64,000 nt of DNA from WHSW01 sp963767475 (GTDB lineage: Bacteria > Actinomycetota > Thermoleophilia > Solirubrobacterales > 70-9), in the NCBI GenBank assembly GCA_963767475.1, contig CAVYEI010000003.1, forward strand, positions 1-64,000. Direction: 5' to 3'. This document shows positions 20,998 through 29,286 of this stretch, in pieces. Under the pieces are notes generated by a model that did not search any database, was not told where the DNA came from, and saw nothing but the letters and a program-made list of their open reading frames with translations. The translations under genes and the position numbers were made by a program. Within the stretch, counting starts at the first letter, position 1. Every line of letters begins with the position of its first letter.

Positions 20998-21102
20998 GGG
21001 GTCCTTCCTCGAGTCGAAGCCAAAGAGTGCGAACACAAGGCTCGACCACCGGGCGCGCCCCGTCTATACGTGGAAACACCTGATTTGCGCGGGCGGGCGG
21101 TG

Positions 21103-21855
21103 CTAGCGAGCCTGGCCGGACGGGCGCACGAGGATCTCGTTGATGCTCACGTGCTCGGGCTGCGAGGCCGCGTAGACGATCGCGTTGGCGATGTCGGTCG
21201 CCTCGAGCACCTTCGGCGTCTTCTTCATCAGCTTCTCGATCTCCTCGACCACGATCGGGTTCTTGTTGTGGCCCTGAAGCTCGGTATCGACGAAGCCCGG
21301 CTCGACGCAGGTCACGCGGACGCCGATGAACGCACCCTCCTGGCGCAGCGATTCCGAGTAGCCGACCACGCCCCACTTGGTCATGTTGTAGACCCCGCTG
21401 CCCAGCGAGGCGATCCGCCCGGCGACCGAGGCGACGTTGACCACATCCCCTCCCCCGCCGTCGCGCATCAGCGGCAGCGCGTAGTGGGTGCAGTAGAGGA
21501 GCCCGAGCAGATTGACGTCGATCATCCGCCGCCACTCGGAAGGATCCGCGCCCTGTAGCGGCCCGAGCAGCATCACGCCGGCGTTGTTGACCAGGCAGTC
21601 GAGCCCGCCGAGCTCCGCGTGCGCGGTCTCGACCAGGTTCCTGGCCTGAGCCTCGTCGCTGATGTCGGCCTCGATCGCGACCGCCGTGCCACCGGATTCG
21701 GATAGCCGCGCCGCGAGCTCGTCGAGGCGGTCCTTGCGCCGCGCCCCGAGCGCCACCGTCGCCCCCTCGGCGACCATCGCCTCCGCGGTCGCCTCGCCGA
21801 TCCCCGACGAGGCTCCTGTGATCAGCGCCTTGCGTCCCTGCAGCGAGCCAGCCAT
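21103..21855 (-). CDS. Short-chain dehydrogenase/reductase
   Basis: A classical SDR of 250 aa that oxidises or reduces an unknown alcohol/ketone with NAD(P). It has the TGASSGIGEATA coenzyme loop, LGARRKDRL (the arginine suggests NADPH), LVNNAGVMLLGP, VNVASVAG and the catalytic YNMTK. The end (ASQPEHVSINEILVRPSGQAR) is like YdfG-type serine/3-hydroxy acid dehydrogenases, which is the best guess. TAGGAT lies 7 nt before the ATG, so a leaderless transcript is likely. Confidence 0.85.
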   Translation of the reverse strand: MAGSLQGRKALITGASSGIGEATAEAMVAEGATVALGARRKDRLDELAARLSESGGTAVAIEADISDEAQARNLVETAHAELGGLDCLVNNAGVMLLGPLQGADPSEWRRMIDVNLLGLLYCTHYALPLMRDGGGGDVVNVASVAGRIASLGSGVYNMTKWGVVGYSESLRQEGAFIGVRVTCVEPGFVDTELQGHNKNPIVVEEIEKLMKKTPKVLEATDIANAIVYAASQPEHVSINEILVRPSGQAR

Positions 21856-21862
21856 CGCGGCG

Positions 21863-21868
21863 ATCCTA
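21863..21868 (-). promoter_or_regulatory. -10 element of the SDR gene (TAGGAT, 7 nt before ATG)
   Basis: TAGGAT precedes the ATG at 21855 by 7 nt with no Shine-Dalgarno sequence between them, matching the leaderless pattern in this window. Confidence 0.45.
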
Positions 21869-21895
21869 TTCGCGCGGCCGCCCCGGTGGCGGGAC

Positions 21896-23491
21896 CTAGG
21901 CGGGCTTCAGCTTCACCTTCTTCTTCGCCCGGTTGTTGGCGGCGCTCGGATCGGGACTGGTGCTGCTCGCCGTCACCCGCGCCTTCAGGCGCTTGCCCTT
22001 CGTCGGAACCAGCGTCAGCTTCGCCTTCCGACTCTCGCCCGGCGCGAGGTCGCCGAAGGCGCAGCTGAGCTTGCGCTTCTTGCCCTTCAGCTTGCATTCC
22101 CCCTTCGGCTTCGCCTTGCGCGCCTTCTTCGAAACCTTGGCTGAGAGCGCGACCCCGGTGGCGGTGGCCGGGCCGTTGTTGGTCACCCGGAACTTGAAAC
22201 GCAGCTTCTTCCCCAGCCTCGCCTTCGTCTTCGCCTTCGCGCTCACCGCGAGGTCGGCGTTCGGGTCGGGCGGAACCACCAGCAGCTCGAAGGCGCCGAT
22301 GTCGCAGCTGGGACCCTGCGGGCGCGGGGTGCCGCGCTGATCGGTCGCCGGGCAGTCGGTGTTCGTGCCGGCATTGAACGCCGGGCTGGCAGCTGCGATC
22401 GCCAGCGTGTTGGTCGGGCCGCCGTTGTCGGCGAGCGCCGCCAGTTGAGGATCGGTGCTCTCCTTGCTGCCGCCGTCGTTGAACTGACATGAGGTGTCGC
22501 TCGAGAGGCTGTTGGCCGAGGTCGACGCGCCGACCAGGCTGCAGTCCTGGATTGCCCCGTTGATCGTGTTGTTGGCGACGATCGTGTTGCGCGCCTCGAG
22601 CGTGCCCATCGTGCCCATCGTCGGGTCGACCATCGCGAACCCGGCCCCCATCCCACTCGACGCCATCGCGCCCCCGATCGTGTTGTTGGCGATCGTCGTG
22701 TTGAGCAGCTTCGTCTCATTGCCGATCGCCGCGGTCGCCATGTCGAGCGCCGAGAGCACGCCGCCGCCCATGTTGACGCCCGGGTTCTCGGCGCTGTTGG
22801 CGGTGATCGTCGAGTTCGTGATCGTCAGGTCGCCGAAGGTGTAGATCCCGCCTCCGCCGCCCTCCATCACCCCGCCGGTGACGTGGTTGTCGGAGATCGT
22901 GCTGGCGTCGATCGTGATCGCGACGGTTCCGGTGCCGCTCTCCGGTGGACTGGCGATCGCGCCGCCGTTGAGCATCGCCGAGTTGCCGGCCAGGGTGACG
23001 CCGGAGAGCGAGAGCGTGTCGGCCTCCGAGGTTTGGGCGAAGATCGCCCCGCCGTCGCCCGGGCCTTCCTGGGTACTCGTCATCGTCGATGTCCCGCCCG
23101 TGATCGTCATCCCCTCAATCGCGCCCGAGCCGCCGTTGAAGGTGAAGATCCGATCCGTGCCGTCACCGATCACCTTCGTCGCCCTGGCGCCGGCGCCCGT
23201 GATCGACACCTTGTCGAGCACGCCCATACTCGTCACGCCGTACTCGATATCGCCCAGTGTCAGCGGGTAATCACCCGCCGGGACGTTGACCTGGTCGGTC
23301 AGGTCGGGGGAGGCCGAGGCGGCCGCGACCGCCTCGCGCAGCGAGCAACTTGGGACCATCGCCGTGCAGGCGCCTGGTGTGTTCGAATCGGTGGTCGTGT
23401 TGACCTCGAAGGTCGCCGCCTGTCCCGTCGCGGGCGCGATCAGCGCCGCGAGCGCGCTCATGCAGACGACCACAACCACACGCGTTCCCAT
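21896..23491 (-). CDS. Secreted choice-of-anchor Q domain protein (parallel beta-helix)
   Basis: The 531-aa protein opens with a signal peptide (MGTRVVVVVCMSALAALIAPATGQA). The sequence CSLREAVAAAS is the hallmark CSLREA motif that opens these proteins. A long run of right-handed beta-helix repeats follows (TISDNHVTGG, TITANSAENP, TIANNTIGG). Next comes the family signature DNGGPTNTLAIAAASPAFNAG...DQRGTPRPQGPSCDIGAFE. The last 120 residues form a DUF11-like beta-sandwich unusually rich in lysine, which would bind acidic surfaces. Likely cell-surface; ligand unknown. A TATCGA hexamer is visible upstream but the promoter is unclear. Confidence 0.8.
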   Translation of the reverse strand: MGTRVVVVVCMSALAALIAPATGQAATFEVNTTTDSNTPGACTAMVPSCSLREAVAAASASPDLTDQVNVPAGDYPLTLGDIEYGVTSMGVLDKVSITGAGARATKVIGDGTDRIFTFNGGSGAIEGMTITGGTSTMTSTQEGPGDGGAIFAQTSEADTLSLSGVTLAGNSAMLNGGAIASPPESGTGTVAITIDASTISDNHVTGGVMEGGGGGIYTFGDLTITNSTITANSAENPGVNMGGGVLSALDMATAAIGNETKLLNTTIANNTIGGAMASSGMGAGFAMVDPTMGTMGTLEARNTIVANNTINGAIQDCSLVGASTSANSLSSDTSCQFNDGGSKESTDPQLAALADNGGPTNTLAIAAASPAFNAGTNTDCPATDQRGTPRPQGPSCDIGAFELLVVPPDPNADLAVSAKAKTKARLGKKLRFKFRVTNNGPATATGVALSAKVSKKARKAKPKGECKLKGKKRKLSCAFGDLAPGESRKAKLTLVPTKGKRLKARVTASSTSPDPSAANNRAKKKVKLKPA

Positions 23492-23577
23492 CCGATGACC
23501 CCACGATCGATAGCTCTAACCCACAGGGCTGGCTACCCCTGCGCGTGCGAGGGCAAACGAAACCGCGAGCTCAGGCG

Positions 23578-25167
23578 TCAGGGCCCGGGCGTCGCCGGCG
23601 CGCTCGCCGCCTCGGCGGTGAGACCCTCGGCCTCGCGCACCGCGGCGCCGTCGAGCGCGTTCGACATCGCCCTGATGTATGCCCGCGCCGAGGCCTCGAG
23701 GATGTCGGTGGCGACGCCCTGGCCGCTCGCAAGCCGCCCGTGGGCGCGCACCATCGCGGTCACCTCGCCGAGCGCGTCCTCGCCCTCGGTCACGGCCGAG
23801 ACCGTGTACTGGCGTAACTCCGACTCGACCCCGGTGGCGGCGCGAACGGCGCCGAAGATCGCGTCCACCGGCCCGTCGCCGCCGGATTCGCCGACCGCCT
23901 CCGAGCCGTCGGGCATCCGCACAGCGACCTTGGCCAGCGGCGGGCGCCGGCTCGACGCCTCGACGTCGAACCAGGCGAGCTCGTAGCCGGCCGTCCCTTC
24001 GCGGACCTGGTCGGAGACGATCGCCTCGAGGTCGAGCGCGGTCACCTGCTTCTTCTTGTCCGCGATCTCCTTGAACCGCTTGAACGCCTGGTTGAGCGCG
24101 TTGCCCTCGACCTTGAAGCCGAGCTGCTCGAGCGCGTCGCGCAGCGCGTGGCGGCCGGAGTGCTTGCCGAGCACGATCGAGTTCGATTCCAGCCCGACCT
24201 CGGTCGCGTCCATGATCTCGTAGGTGGTGCGCTCCTTGAGCACGCCGTCCTGATGGATCCCGGACTCGTGCGCGAACGCATTGCGCCCGACGATTGCCTT
24301 GTTCGGCTGTACCGCGTAGCCGGTGAACCGGGTGACCATGCGCGACGTGCGCGCGATCTCACGCGTGTTGCAGGCGGTGTCGAGGCCGTGTTCGTCGCGG
24401 CGCGTGCGCAGCAGCATCACGATCTCCTCCAGCGAGCAATTGCCCGCCCGCTCGCCGATCCCGTTGATCGCGCACTCGACCTGGCGTGCCCCCGCCAGCA
24501 GACCGGCGTAGGAGTTGGCGACCGCGAGACCGAGGTCGTCGTGGCAGTGGACCGAGAGCTCGACCTCGCGCAGCTCGGGGGCGAGCTCGTACAGGCGGCC
24601 GAAATAGCGGGTGTACTCCTCCGGCGTCGTGTAGCCGACGGTGTCGGGGATGTTGATCACGTTGGCGCCCTCGGCGACCGCGATCGCGCAGACCTCGGCG
24701 GTGAACTCGACGTCGGCCCGGGTTGCGTCCATCGGTGAGAACTCGACGTCCTCGCAGTAGGACTTCGCCAGCGACACCGCCGCCCTCGCCTCGCCCTTGA
24801 CGTCCTCGCGCGTCGACTGCAGCTGATGCTCGATGTGGATGTCGGAGGTCGAGATGAAGGTGTGGATCCGAGGGCGCTCGGAATCCTTGACCGCATTCCA
24901 GGCCGCGTCGATGTCGGGCTTGTGAGTGCGCGCCAGACCGCAGATCACCGGGCCTTCGACGGTGCGGGCGATCGCCTCCACCGCCTCGAAGTCGCCCGGC
25001 GAGGTGATCGGGAAGCCGGCCTCGATCACGTCTACGCCGAGGCGCGCGAGCTGCTGTGCGATCTCGACCTTCTCCTGCGTGTTGAGCGAGATCCCGGGCG
25101 ACTGCTCGCCGTCGCGCAGCGTGGTGTCGAAGATGTGGACCCTGTCGGGTGAATTGCTCGAAGCCAT
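23578..25167 (-). CDS. leuA: 2-isopropylmalate synthase
   Basis: The enzyme commits 2-ketoisovalerate to leucine by condensing it with acetyl-CoA. The product is 529 aa. The catalytic barrel starts HIFDTTLRDGEQSPGISLNTQEK. Metal and substrate residues lie in HCHDDLGLAVANSYAGLLAGARQVECAINGIGERAGN, and a C-terminal LeuA dimer regulatory domain is present (feedback inhibition by leucine in the family). The ATG at 25167 has an AAGGAGAG Shine-Dalgarno sequence 7 nt upstream. It lies behind a leucine-rich leader peptide whose codons can pair with that site. It is separate from the leuCDB operon. Confidence 0.95.
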   Translation of the reverse strand: MASSNSPDRVHIFDTTLRDGEQSPGISLNTQEKVEIAQQLARLGVDVIEAGFPITSPGDFEAVEAIARTVEGPVICGLARTHKPDIDAAWNAVKDSERPRIHTFISTSDIHIEHQLQSTREDVKGEARAAVSLAKSYCEDVEFSPMDATRADVEFTAEVCAIAVAEGANVINIPDTVGYTTPEEYTRYFGRLYELAPELREVELSVHCHDDLGLAVANSYAGLLAGARQVECAINGIGERAGNCSLEEIVMLLRTRRDEHGLDTACNTREIARTSRMVTRFTGYAVQPNKAIVGRNAFAHESGIHQDGVLKERTTYEIMDATEVGLESNSIVLGKHSGRHALRDALEQLGFKVEGNALNQAFKRFKEIADKKKQVTALDLEAIVSDQVREGTAGYELAWFDVEASSRRPPLAKVAVRMPDGSEAVGESGGDGPVDAIFGAVRAATGVESELRQYTVSAVTEGEDALGEVTAMVRAHGRLASGQGVATDILEASARAYIRAMSNALDGAAVREAEGLTAEAASAPATPGP

Positions 25168-25170
25168 GGT

Positions 25171-25181
25171 GGCCTCTCCTT
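25171..25181 (-). promoter_or_regulatory. leuA ribosome binding site, complementary to the leader
   Basis: In RNA sense this is AAGGAGAGGCC. It can pair with GGCCTCCTT in the leader peptide codons (25262-25270), leaving one bulged A. The pairing would hide the leuA ribosome binding site. Confidence 0.5.
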
Positions 25182-25234
25182 CTACGTAAGACGAATGATT
25201 CTTGCTAGCTCGCGGCTATCGCGCCGCCCGGCGA

Positions 25235-25294
25235 TTACTCCCCCCAGAGGGGGAGGAGAAGAAGGAGGCCGAGGCTGTGGAGCGGCTGCGTCAT
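25235..25294 (-). CDS. leuL: Leucine leader peptide (MTQPLHSLGLLLLLPLWGE)
   Basis: A 19-residue peptide with 8 leucines, including five in a row, ends 67 nt before leuA. It starts ATG 14 nt after the TACCCT hexamer and ends TAA. The last codons can form a 7-bp hairpin (CTCCCCC-TCTG-GGGGGAG in RNA). The Leu codon run CTC GGC CTC CTT CTT CTC CTC contains the anti-Shine-Dalgarno core. Stalling at these codons when leucyl-tRNA is scarce would keep them from pairing with the leuA site. Leader peptides of this kind are known before leuA in other actinobacteria; the mechanism here is inferred. Confidence 0.8.
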   Translation of the reverse strand: MTQPLHSLGLLLLLPLWGE

Positions 25295-25308
25295 TCGCCT
25301 GAAAACGC

Positions 25309-25337
25309 AGGGTAGCGCACCCTCGCGGCGAACCCAA
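25309..25337 (-). promoter_or_regulatory. Promoter of the leuL-leuA unit (TTGGGT-17-TACCCT)
   Basis: TTGGGT (25337-25332) and TACCCT (25314-25309) have a 17-nt spacer. The leader ATG is 14 nt downstream of the -10. The promoter lies in the divergent gap with the AI-2E family gene. Confidence 0.5.
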
Positions 25338-25351
25338 CGCCGGAGGAACGA

Positions 25352-26497
25352 GTGGTCGCATCTCGCATAGAAGCCCGCGCCGTGTTCAAGGTGATGGCGA
25401 TCGTCGTGGTCGCGGTCGGCGTCGCCGTGCTCCTCAACCATGTGATCGTCGAGGTCAAGACGACGATCCGCTGGGTCTGCGCGGCGGTCTTCCTCGCCCT
25501 GGCGCTGGCGCCGTTGGTCGACCTCGTTCAGCGCCTCCACATCCGCGGGCGCAATGCCCCGCGCTGGCTCGCGATCCTGATCGCCTACATCCTCTTCCTC
25601 GTCGGCTTCATCCTCCTCGTGCTGACGGTGATCCCGCCGATCGTGCGCGAGGTCGAGGCGCTGGCCTCGCAGCTGCCGACCTACGTCAAGGACTTCGAGG
25701 TCTGGGCGAACAACAACGTCGAGTTCAGCGAGCTGAACGAGAAGTACAACATCACCCAGCTGCTCTCCAGCGAGGCCTCGCAGCTGCCGGCGAAGCTGGG
25801 AGATGCCGCCGGAGCCGCGAAGGAGGTCACGGTCGGCATCCTCAACAACATCGTCGAGGCGGTGATCGTGCTCACCCTGACCTTCTTCCTGCTGATCGAC
25901 GGCAGCCAGCAGTTCCACAAGCTCAGCGCTCGCCTGGCCGAGCCCCAGCGCGATCGCGTGCGCCGGATCGGCACCCGGATCGCGAAGATCGTCCGCTCCT
26001 ACGTCTCGGTCAACGTGCTCTTGGCCGCGCTCGCCGGCGTCTTCACCTGGCTGGTGCTGGAGCTGCTCGGCGTCGAGCTCGCGGTGCCGCTGGCCGTCCT
26101 CGTCGCCTTCCTCGACCTGGTGCCGCTGATCGGTTTCACGGTCGGCGGCCTGCTGGTCGCGATCGTCGCCGGATTGCACGGCTTCCCGGGGACGCTGGTG
26201 ATCTGGCTCGGCCTGTTCGTCTTCTATCAGCAGGTCCAGGACCGCGTGATCCAGCCGATCTTCTACAAGAACGCGGTCCAGATCCACCCCGCCGTGGCGG
26301 TGATCGCGGTGCTCGCCGGAGCCCAGCTCGCCGGCATCCTCGGTGCCCTGCTGGCGATCCCGGTGGCCGCCTCGCTGGGTGTGATCTTCGACGAGATCTG
26401 GCCGCCGCCGGAGGACGATCAGGAGCCCGCTGCATCCTCCGTGCCGGACCCGGATCCGCCGGTGGCGGGCGCCGCCTCGGCCTCCGCAGCCGGGTAG
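25352..26497 (+). CDS. AI-2E family transporter (membrane permease)
   Basis: An integral membrane protein of 381 aa with about eight helices in the arrangement of the AI-2E/YdiK/PerM family. Two N-terminal helix pairs flank RWVCAAVFLALALAPLVDLVQ. A soluble central segment (LPTYVKDFEVWANNNVEF) is followed by C-terminal helices with FLDLVPLIGFTVGGLLVAIVAGL and QVQDRVIQPIFYKNAVQIHPAVAVIAVLAGAQLAGILGALLAIPVA, the strongest family signature. Substrate unknown; members export small molecules or ions. The GTG at 25352 has GGAGGA 4 nt upstream. The last 79 bp overlap the convergent gene. Confidence 0.88.
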   Translation: MVASRIEARAVFKVMAIVVVAVGVAVLLNHVIVEVKTTIRWVCAAVFLALALAPLVDLVQRLHIRGRNAPRWLAILIAYILFLVGFILLVLTVIPPIVREVEALASQLPTYVKDFEVWANNNVEFSELNEKYNITQLLSSEASQLPAKLGDAAGAAKEVTVGILNNIVEAVIVLTLTFFLLIDGSQQFHKLSARLAEPQRDRVRRIGTRIAKIVRSYVSVNVLLAALAGVFTWLVLELLGVELAVPLAVLVAFLDLVPLIGFTVGGLLVAIVAGLHGFPGTLVIWLGLFVFYQQVQDRVIQPIFYKNAVQIHPAVAVIAVLAGAQLAGILGALLAIPVAASLGVIFDEIWPPPEDDQEPAASSVPDPDPPVAGAASASAAG

Positions 26498-27171
26498 CGC
26501 TCCTCGGAGCGCTGGCGCCGGTCATCGCGGTAGAAACGCTTCGCCCAGAACGAGCGCGGCTTCGCCAGCCTGAACGCCGGGACCACCCCGGCGGGCCAGA
26601 AGATCAGCGAGCCGAGCGCCCACCAGAGCTTCTCCTTGGTCGCGTTGACGATCGCGATCACGATCCCCACGAGCCCGAATGCGCCGACCCCGGCGAAGAC
26701 CGAGTCGGCGAGCTTGTCCGAAAGCGTCACCCAGGAGCTGAACCCGACCAGCAGGATCCCGGTGGCGCAGCCGGCGATGATCATCGCGTCGATCGATTTG
26801 CGCCCGTCCTTCTCCCAGTAGACGTCCTTGAGCTCGACCCACAGCGCGAACTCGTCCAGCGCCAGACCCATGCCGATGGCGAAGAAGACGGTGACGATCT
26901 GCCACCAGGGCGAGCCGGGCTGGTGAACCACCCCGATGTAGCCGAAGATCATCATCGCGCAGATGCCCCAGACAAGGTGATGGACGTGGGTGCCGCCGAC
27001 CGAGACGTTGCCCGGCCACCAGCTCACCTGCTTCTTGATCATCCAGGTGCTGGTGCGGATGAATCCGAACGTTCCCAGCAGGGCGACGAAGAACAGAAAC
27101 GCGGCGAGCCGCCCGGAATCGACGATCTCGCGCTGGAACTCGCTGCTGACGGTTGCGATGGTCGAAATCAC
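26419..27171 (-). CDS. Conserved integral membrane protein of unknown function
   Basis: No family function recognised. The 250-aa protein has an N-terminal amphipathic stretch, then about six membrane helices. Notable is GGTHVHHLVWGICAMMIFG: a HxHH cluster at the edge of a helix that could bind metal or heme, followed by a conserved acidic loop LALDEFALWVELKDVYW. The tail is basic then Ala/Gly/Ser-rich. GTG at 27171 is preferred over an upstream open frame because TACCTT lies 7 nt before it. The 3' 79 bp overlap the AI-2E gene tail-to-tail. Confidence 0.65.
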   Translation of the reverse strand: MISTIATVSSEFQREIVDSGRLAAFLFFVALLGTFGFIRTSTWMIKKQVSWWPGNVSVGGTHVHHLVWGICAMMIFGYIGVVHQPGSPWWQIVTVFFAIGMGLALDEFALWVELKDVYWEKDGRKSIDAMIIAGCATGILLVGFSSWVTLSDKLADSVFAGVGAFGLVGIVIAIVNATKEKLWWALGSLIFWPAGVVPAFRLAKPRSFWAKRFYRDDRRQRSEERYPAAEAEAAPATGGSGSGTEDAAGS

Positions 27172-27178
27172 GTCGCGC

Positions 27179-27184
27179 AAGGTA
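27179..27184 (-). promoter_or_regulatory. -10 element (TACCTT, 7 nt before GTG 27171)
   Basis: TACCTT ends 7 nt before the GTG, supporting that codon as the start of a leaderless message for the membrane protein. Confidence 0.45.
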
Positions 27185-27223
27185 TCGGCGCCGGCGGTCG
27201 GCGACTGAAGCGCTCGCGTGTCG

Positions 27224-28255
27224 TTACTCGGGTGTGAGCACGACCTTGCCCACGTTGCGCCGCTCGGCGATGAACCGGTGTGCGTCGGCGGCACGCTCGA
27301 ACGGAAATGCCTCGGCGACGACCGGCTCGAACTCGCCCTTCTTCAGCCGCGGGCTGAGCGGCTCGAGCGCCCGATCGAGCCCTTCGGCGTCCCACCACTT
27401 GAGCATGTTGAGCCCGAAGACGCCCTTGTTCTCGTTCATCACCTGAAGGCTGCGCCACCAGGGGAGCGTCGCTACCGGCATTCGCGCCAGCCCGCGCAGC
27501 GCGGCGGCGATGTCGCGCTTCTCGCCGGTCTGGATCTCGGAGGCGCCGTACATGACCAAGCGCCCGCCCGACCGCAGGATGCCGTAGTCCTTGCGAAAGC
27601 TCGAGGGGCCGATCGCGTCGATGATCAGGTCGAGGCCGGTGCCGCCGGTGATCCGCATCGCCTCGGCGGCGAAGTCCTGGTTGCGGTAGTCGATCGCGTG
27701 CTCGACGCCCTGAGCGCGGATCACGTCGTGCTTCGAGGGCGAGGCGGTGCCGAAGATCTCGGCGCCGATCGCGCTCGCGAGCTGGGTCGCGGCGATTCCC
27801 ACGCCGCCCGCCGCCGCGTGGATCAGCAGCCGCTCGTCGGCCTTCAGCCCGCCCATGATCACCAGCGCCGCGTAGGCGGTGGTGTAGTTGACGACGAATG
27901 CCGCGCCCTGCTCGAAGCTGAACTTCTTCGGCAGCGGGACCACCTGGTCGACCGGGACCGACACCAGCTCCGCGTAGCCGCCGAATCGCGTCCCGGCGAT
28001 CACCCGGTCGCCGACCTTGTGCTCGCTGACCCCCTCGCCGACGCTCTCGACCTCGCCGGCGACCTCGTAGCCGACCACGCACGGCGGCGGGGGCGCGTCC
28101 GGGTAGACGCCCGCCCGCGCCATCAGGTCGGCGAAGTTGATCCCCGCCGCGCGGACCGCGATTCGAACCTCGCCGGCACCCACCGGCGGGTCGGGGCGCT
28201 CCTCGACTCGCAGCACCTCCGGCGCCCCATGGCGCGTGATCACGACAGCTCGCAC
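27224..28255 (-). CDS. Zinc-independent alcohol dehydrogenase / quinone oxidoreductase family protein
   Basis: An MDR-superfamily enzyme of 343 aa, closest to the NADPH:quinone oxidoreductase/VAT-1 branch. The GroES-like N-domain has AAGINFADLMARAGVYPDAPPPPCVVGYEVAGEVESVG. The nucleotide-binding domain has LIHAAAGGVGIAATQLASAIG (AxxGxxG). The zinc ligands of true alcohol dehydrogenases are absent. The substrate is probably a quinone or enone. GTG at 28255 is preceded by TAGGGT 6 nt upstream, and the gene is divergent from the nitronate monooxygenase gene. Confidence 0.85.
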   Translation of the reverse strand: MRAVVITRHGAPEVLRVEERPDPPVGAGEVRIAVRAAGINFADLMARAGVYPDAPPPPCVVGYEVAGEVESVGEGVSEHKVGDRVIAGTRFGGYAELVSVPVDQVVPLPKKFSFEQGAAFVVNYTTAYAALVIMGGLKADERLLIHAAAGGVGIAATQLASAIGAEIFGTASPSKHDVIRAQGVEHAIDYRNQDFAAEAMRITGGTGLDLIIDAIGPSSFRKDYGILRSGGRLVMYGASEIQTGEKRDIAAALRGLARMPVATLPWWRSLQVMNENKGVFGLNMLKWWDAEGLDRALEPLSPRLKKGEFEPVVAEAFPFERAADAHRFIAERRNVGKVVLTPE

Positions 28256-28261
28256 CGGCCC

Positions 28262-28267
28262 ACCCTA
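28262..28267 (-). promoter_or_regulatory. -10 element (TAGGGT, 6 nt before GTG 28255)
   Basis: The hexamer is 6 nt upstream of the oxidoreductase start, with no ribosome binding site between. It lies in a 54-bp divergent gap. Confidence 0.4.
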
Positions 28268-28297
28268 GTCCTCACCGGCGATCCGAACCGTCACCGC

Positions 28298-28303
28298 CAT
28301 ACT
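28298..28303 (+). promoter_or_regulatory. -10 element (CATACT, 6 nt before GTG 28310)
   Basis: CATACT matches TATAAT at four positions and ends 6 nt before the nitronate monooxygenase GTG, again leaving no room for a leader. Confidence 0.35.
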
Positions 28304-28309
28304 GGCGGC

Positions 28310-29272
28310 GTGGGTGTCCTCCTCGAGCGACTGCGGATGGACCTGCCCATCGTCCAGGCCGGCATGGGCGGCGGGCTGGCCGGGCATCAGCTCGCTGTGG
28401 CCGCCTCCGCGGCCGGTGGCCTCGGCACGATCGGGTTTCTCGCCCCCGAGGGCCTGCGCGGCGAGATTGCCGCGGCACGGCGCCTCAGCGACCGTCCGCT
28501 GGCGGTCAACCTGCTGTTGCCCTTCGCCCGCCGCGCCCATTTCGAGGCGGCCTCCGAGGCCGACGTGGTCGTCACCTTCTGGGGCAACCCGGAGCGCAGG
28601 ACTTCGCGAGTCTGGATCCACCAGGCCGGGTCGGTCGAGGAAGCGCTGGCCGCTCGCCGGGCCGGAGCCGACGCGGTGATCGCCCAGGGGTCGGAGGCCG
28701 GCGGCCACGTGCGCGGGACGCTGCCGGCCGCGGTCCTGCTCGCGCGGGTCCGCGACGCAGTCCCCGACGACTATCCGGTCCTCTCGGCCGGCGGCGTCGC
28801 CGACGCATCCGACGCCAGGGCCCGCCTCGACGCGGGCGCCGAGGCCGTGGTCTGCGGCACCCGCTTCCTGATGACCGAGGAGAGCGGCGCCCACCCCGCC
28901 TACAAGGCCCGGCTGGTGGAGGCGGGCGAGACACTGCTCACCGAGCTCTTCGGCGCCGGCTGGCCCGCGCCGCACCGAGTGATCGCAAACGAGGCCACGG
29001 CTCGCTGGCTGAAGGGCGATCCGCGAGGCCCCGGCTGGCTGCTCAGGCTGCACGCGGTAACGGCGCCTGCCCTCTCCCGGGTGTCGGTGCCGATGCAGCT
29101 TCGGTTCGCGGCGACGCAGAGGCCGAGCCGGCCGATCTTCGGCCCCGCAGCCGCGACGGCCGGTGGCCCGCCGAACCTGGTCGAGGCGGGGCCCCTGTAC
29201 GCGGGTGAGTCGGTCGAGCGGATCGGCGACATCCGTCCCGCGGGCGAGCTCGTCGTCGAACTGGCCGCGTAG
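28310..29272 (+). CDS. Nitronate monooxygenase (2-nitropropane dioxygenase family)
   Basis: An FMN-dependent TIM-barrel enzyme of 320 aa that oxidises alkyl nitronates, a detoxification role in class I members. Visible are PIVQAGMGGGLAGHQLAVAASAAGGLGTIGFL, ADAVIAQGSEAGGHVRG (the catalytic-histidine region, GSEAGGH), PVLSAGGVADASDARARLDAGAEAVVCGTRFLMTEES and the C-terminal lid. The long open frame upstream is antisense to the neighbouring gene, and GTG 28310 matches the family start. Convergent with serA, 14 bp apart. Confidence 0.85.
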   Translation: MGVLLERLRMDLPIVQAGMGGGLAGHQLAVAASAAGGLGTIGFLAPEGLRGEIAAARRLSDRPLAVNLLLPFARRAHFEAASEADVVVTFWGNPERRTSRVWIHQAGSVEEALAARRAGADAVIAQGSEAGGHVRGTLPAAVLLARVRDAVPDDYPVLSAGGVADASDARARLDAGAEAVVCGTRFLMTEESGAHPAYKARLVEAGETLLTELFGAGWPAPHRVIANEATARWLKGDPRGPGWLLRLHAVTAPALSRVSVPMQLRFAATQRPSRPIFGPAAATAGGPPNLVEAGPLYAGESVERIGDIRPAGELVVELAA

Positions 29273-29286
29273 GCCAGCGCTCGGAG

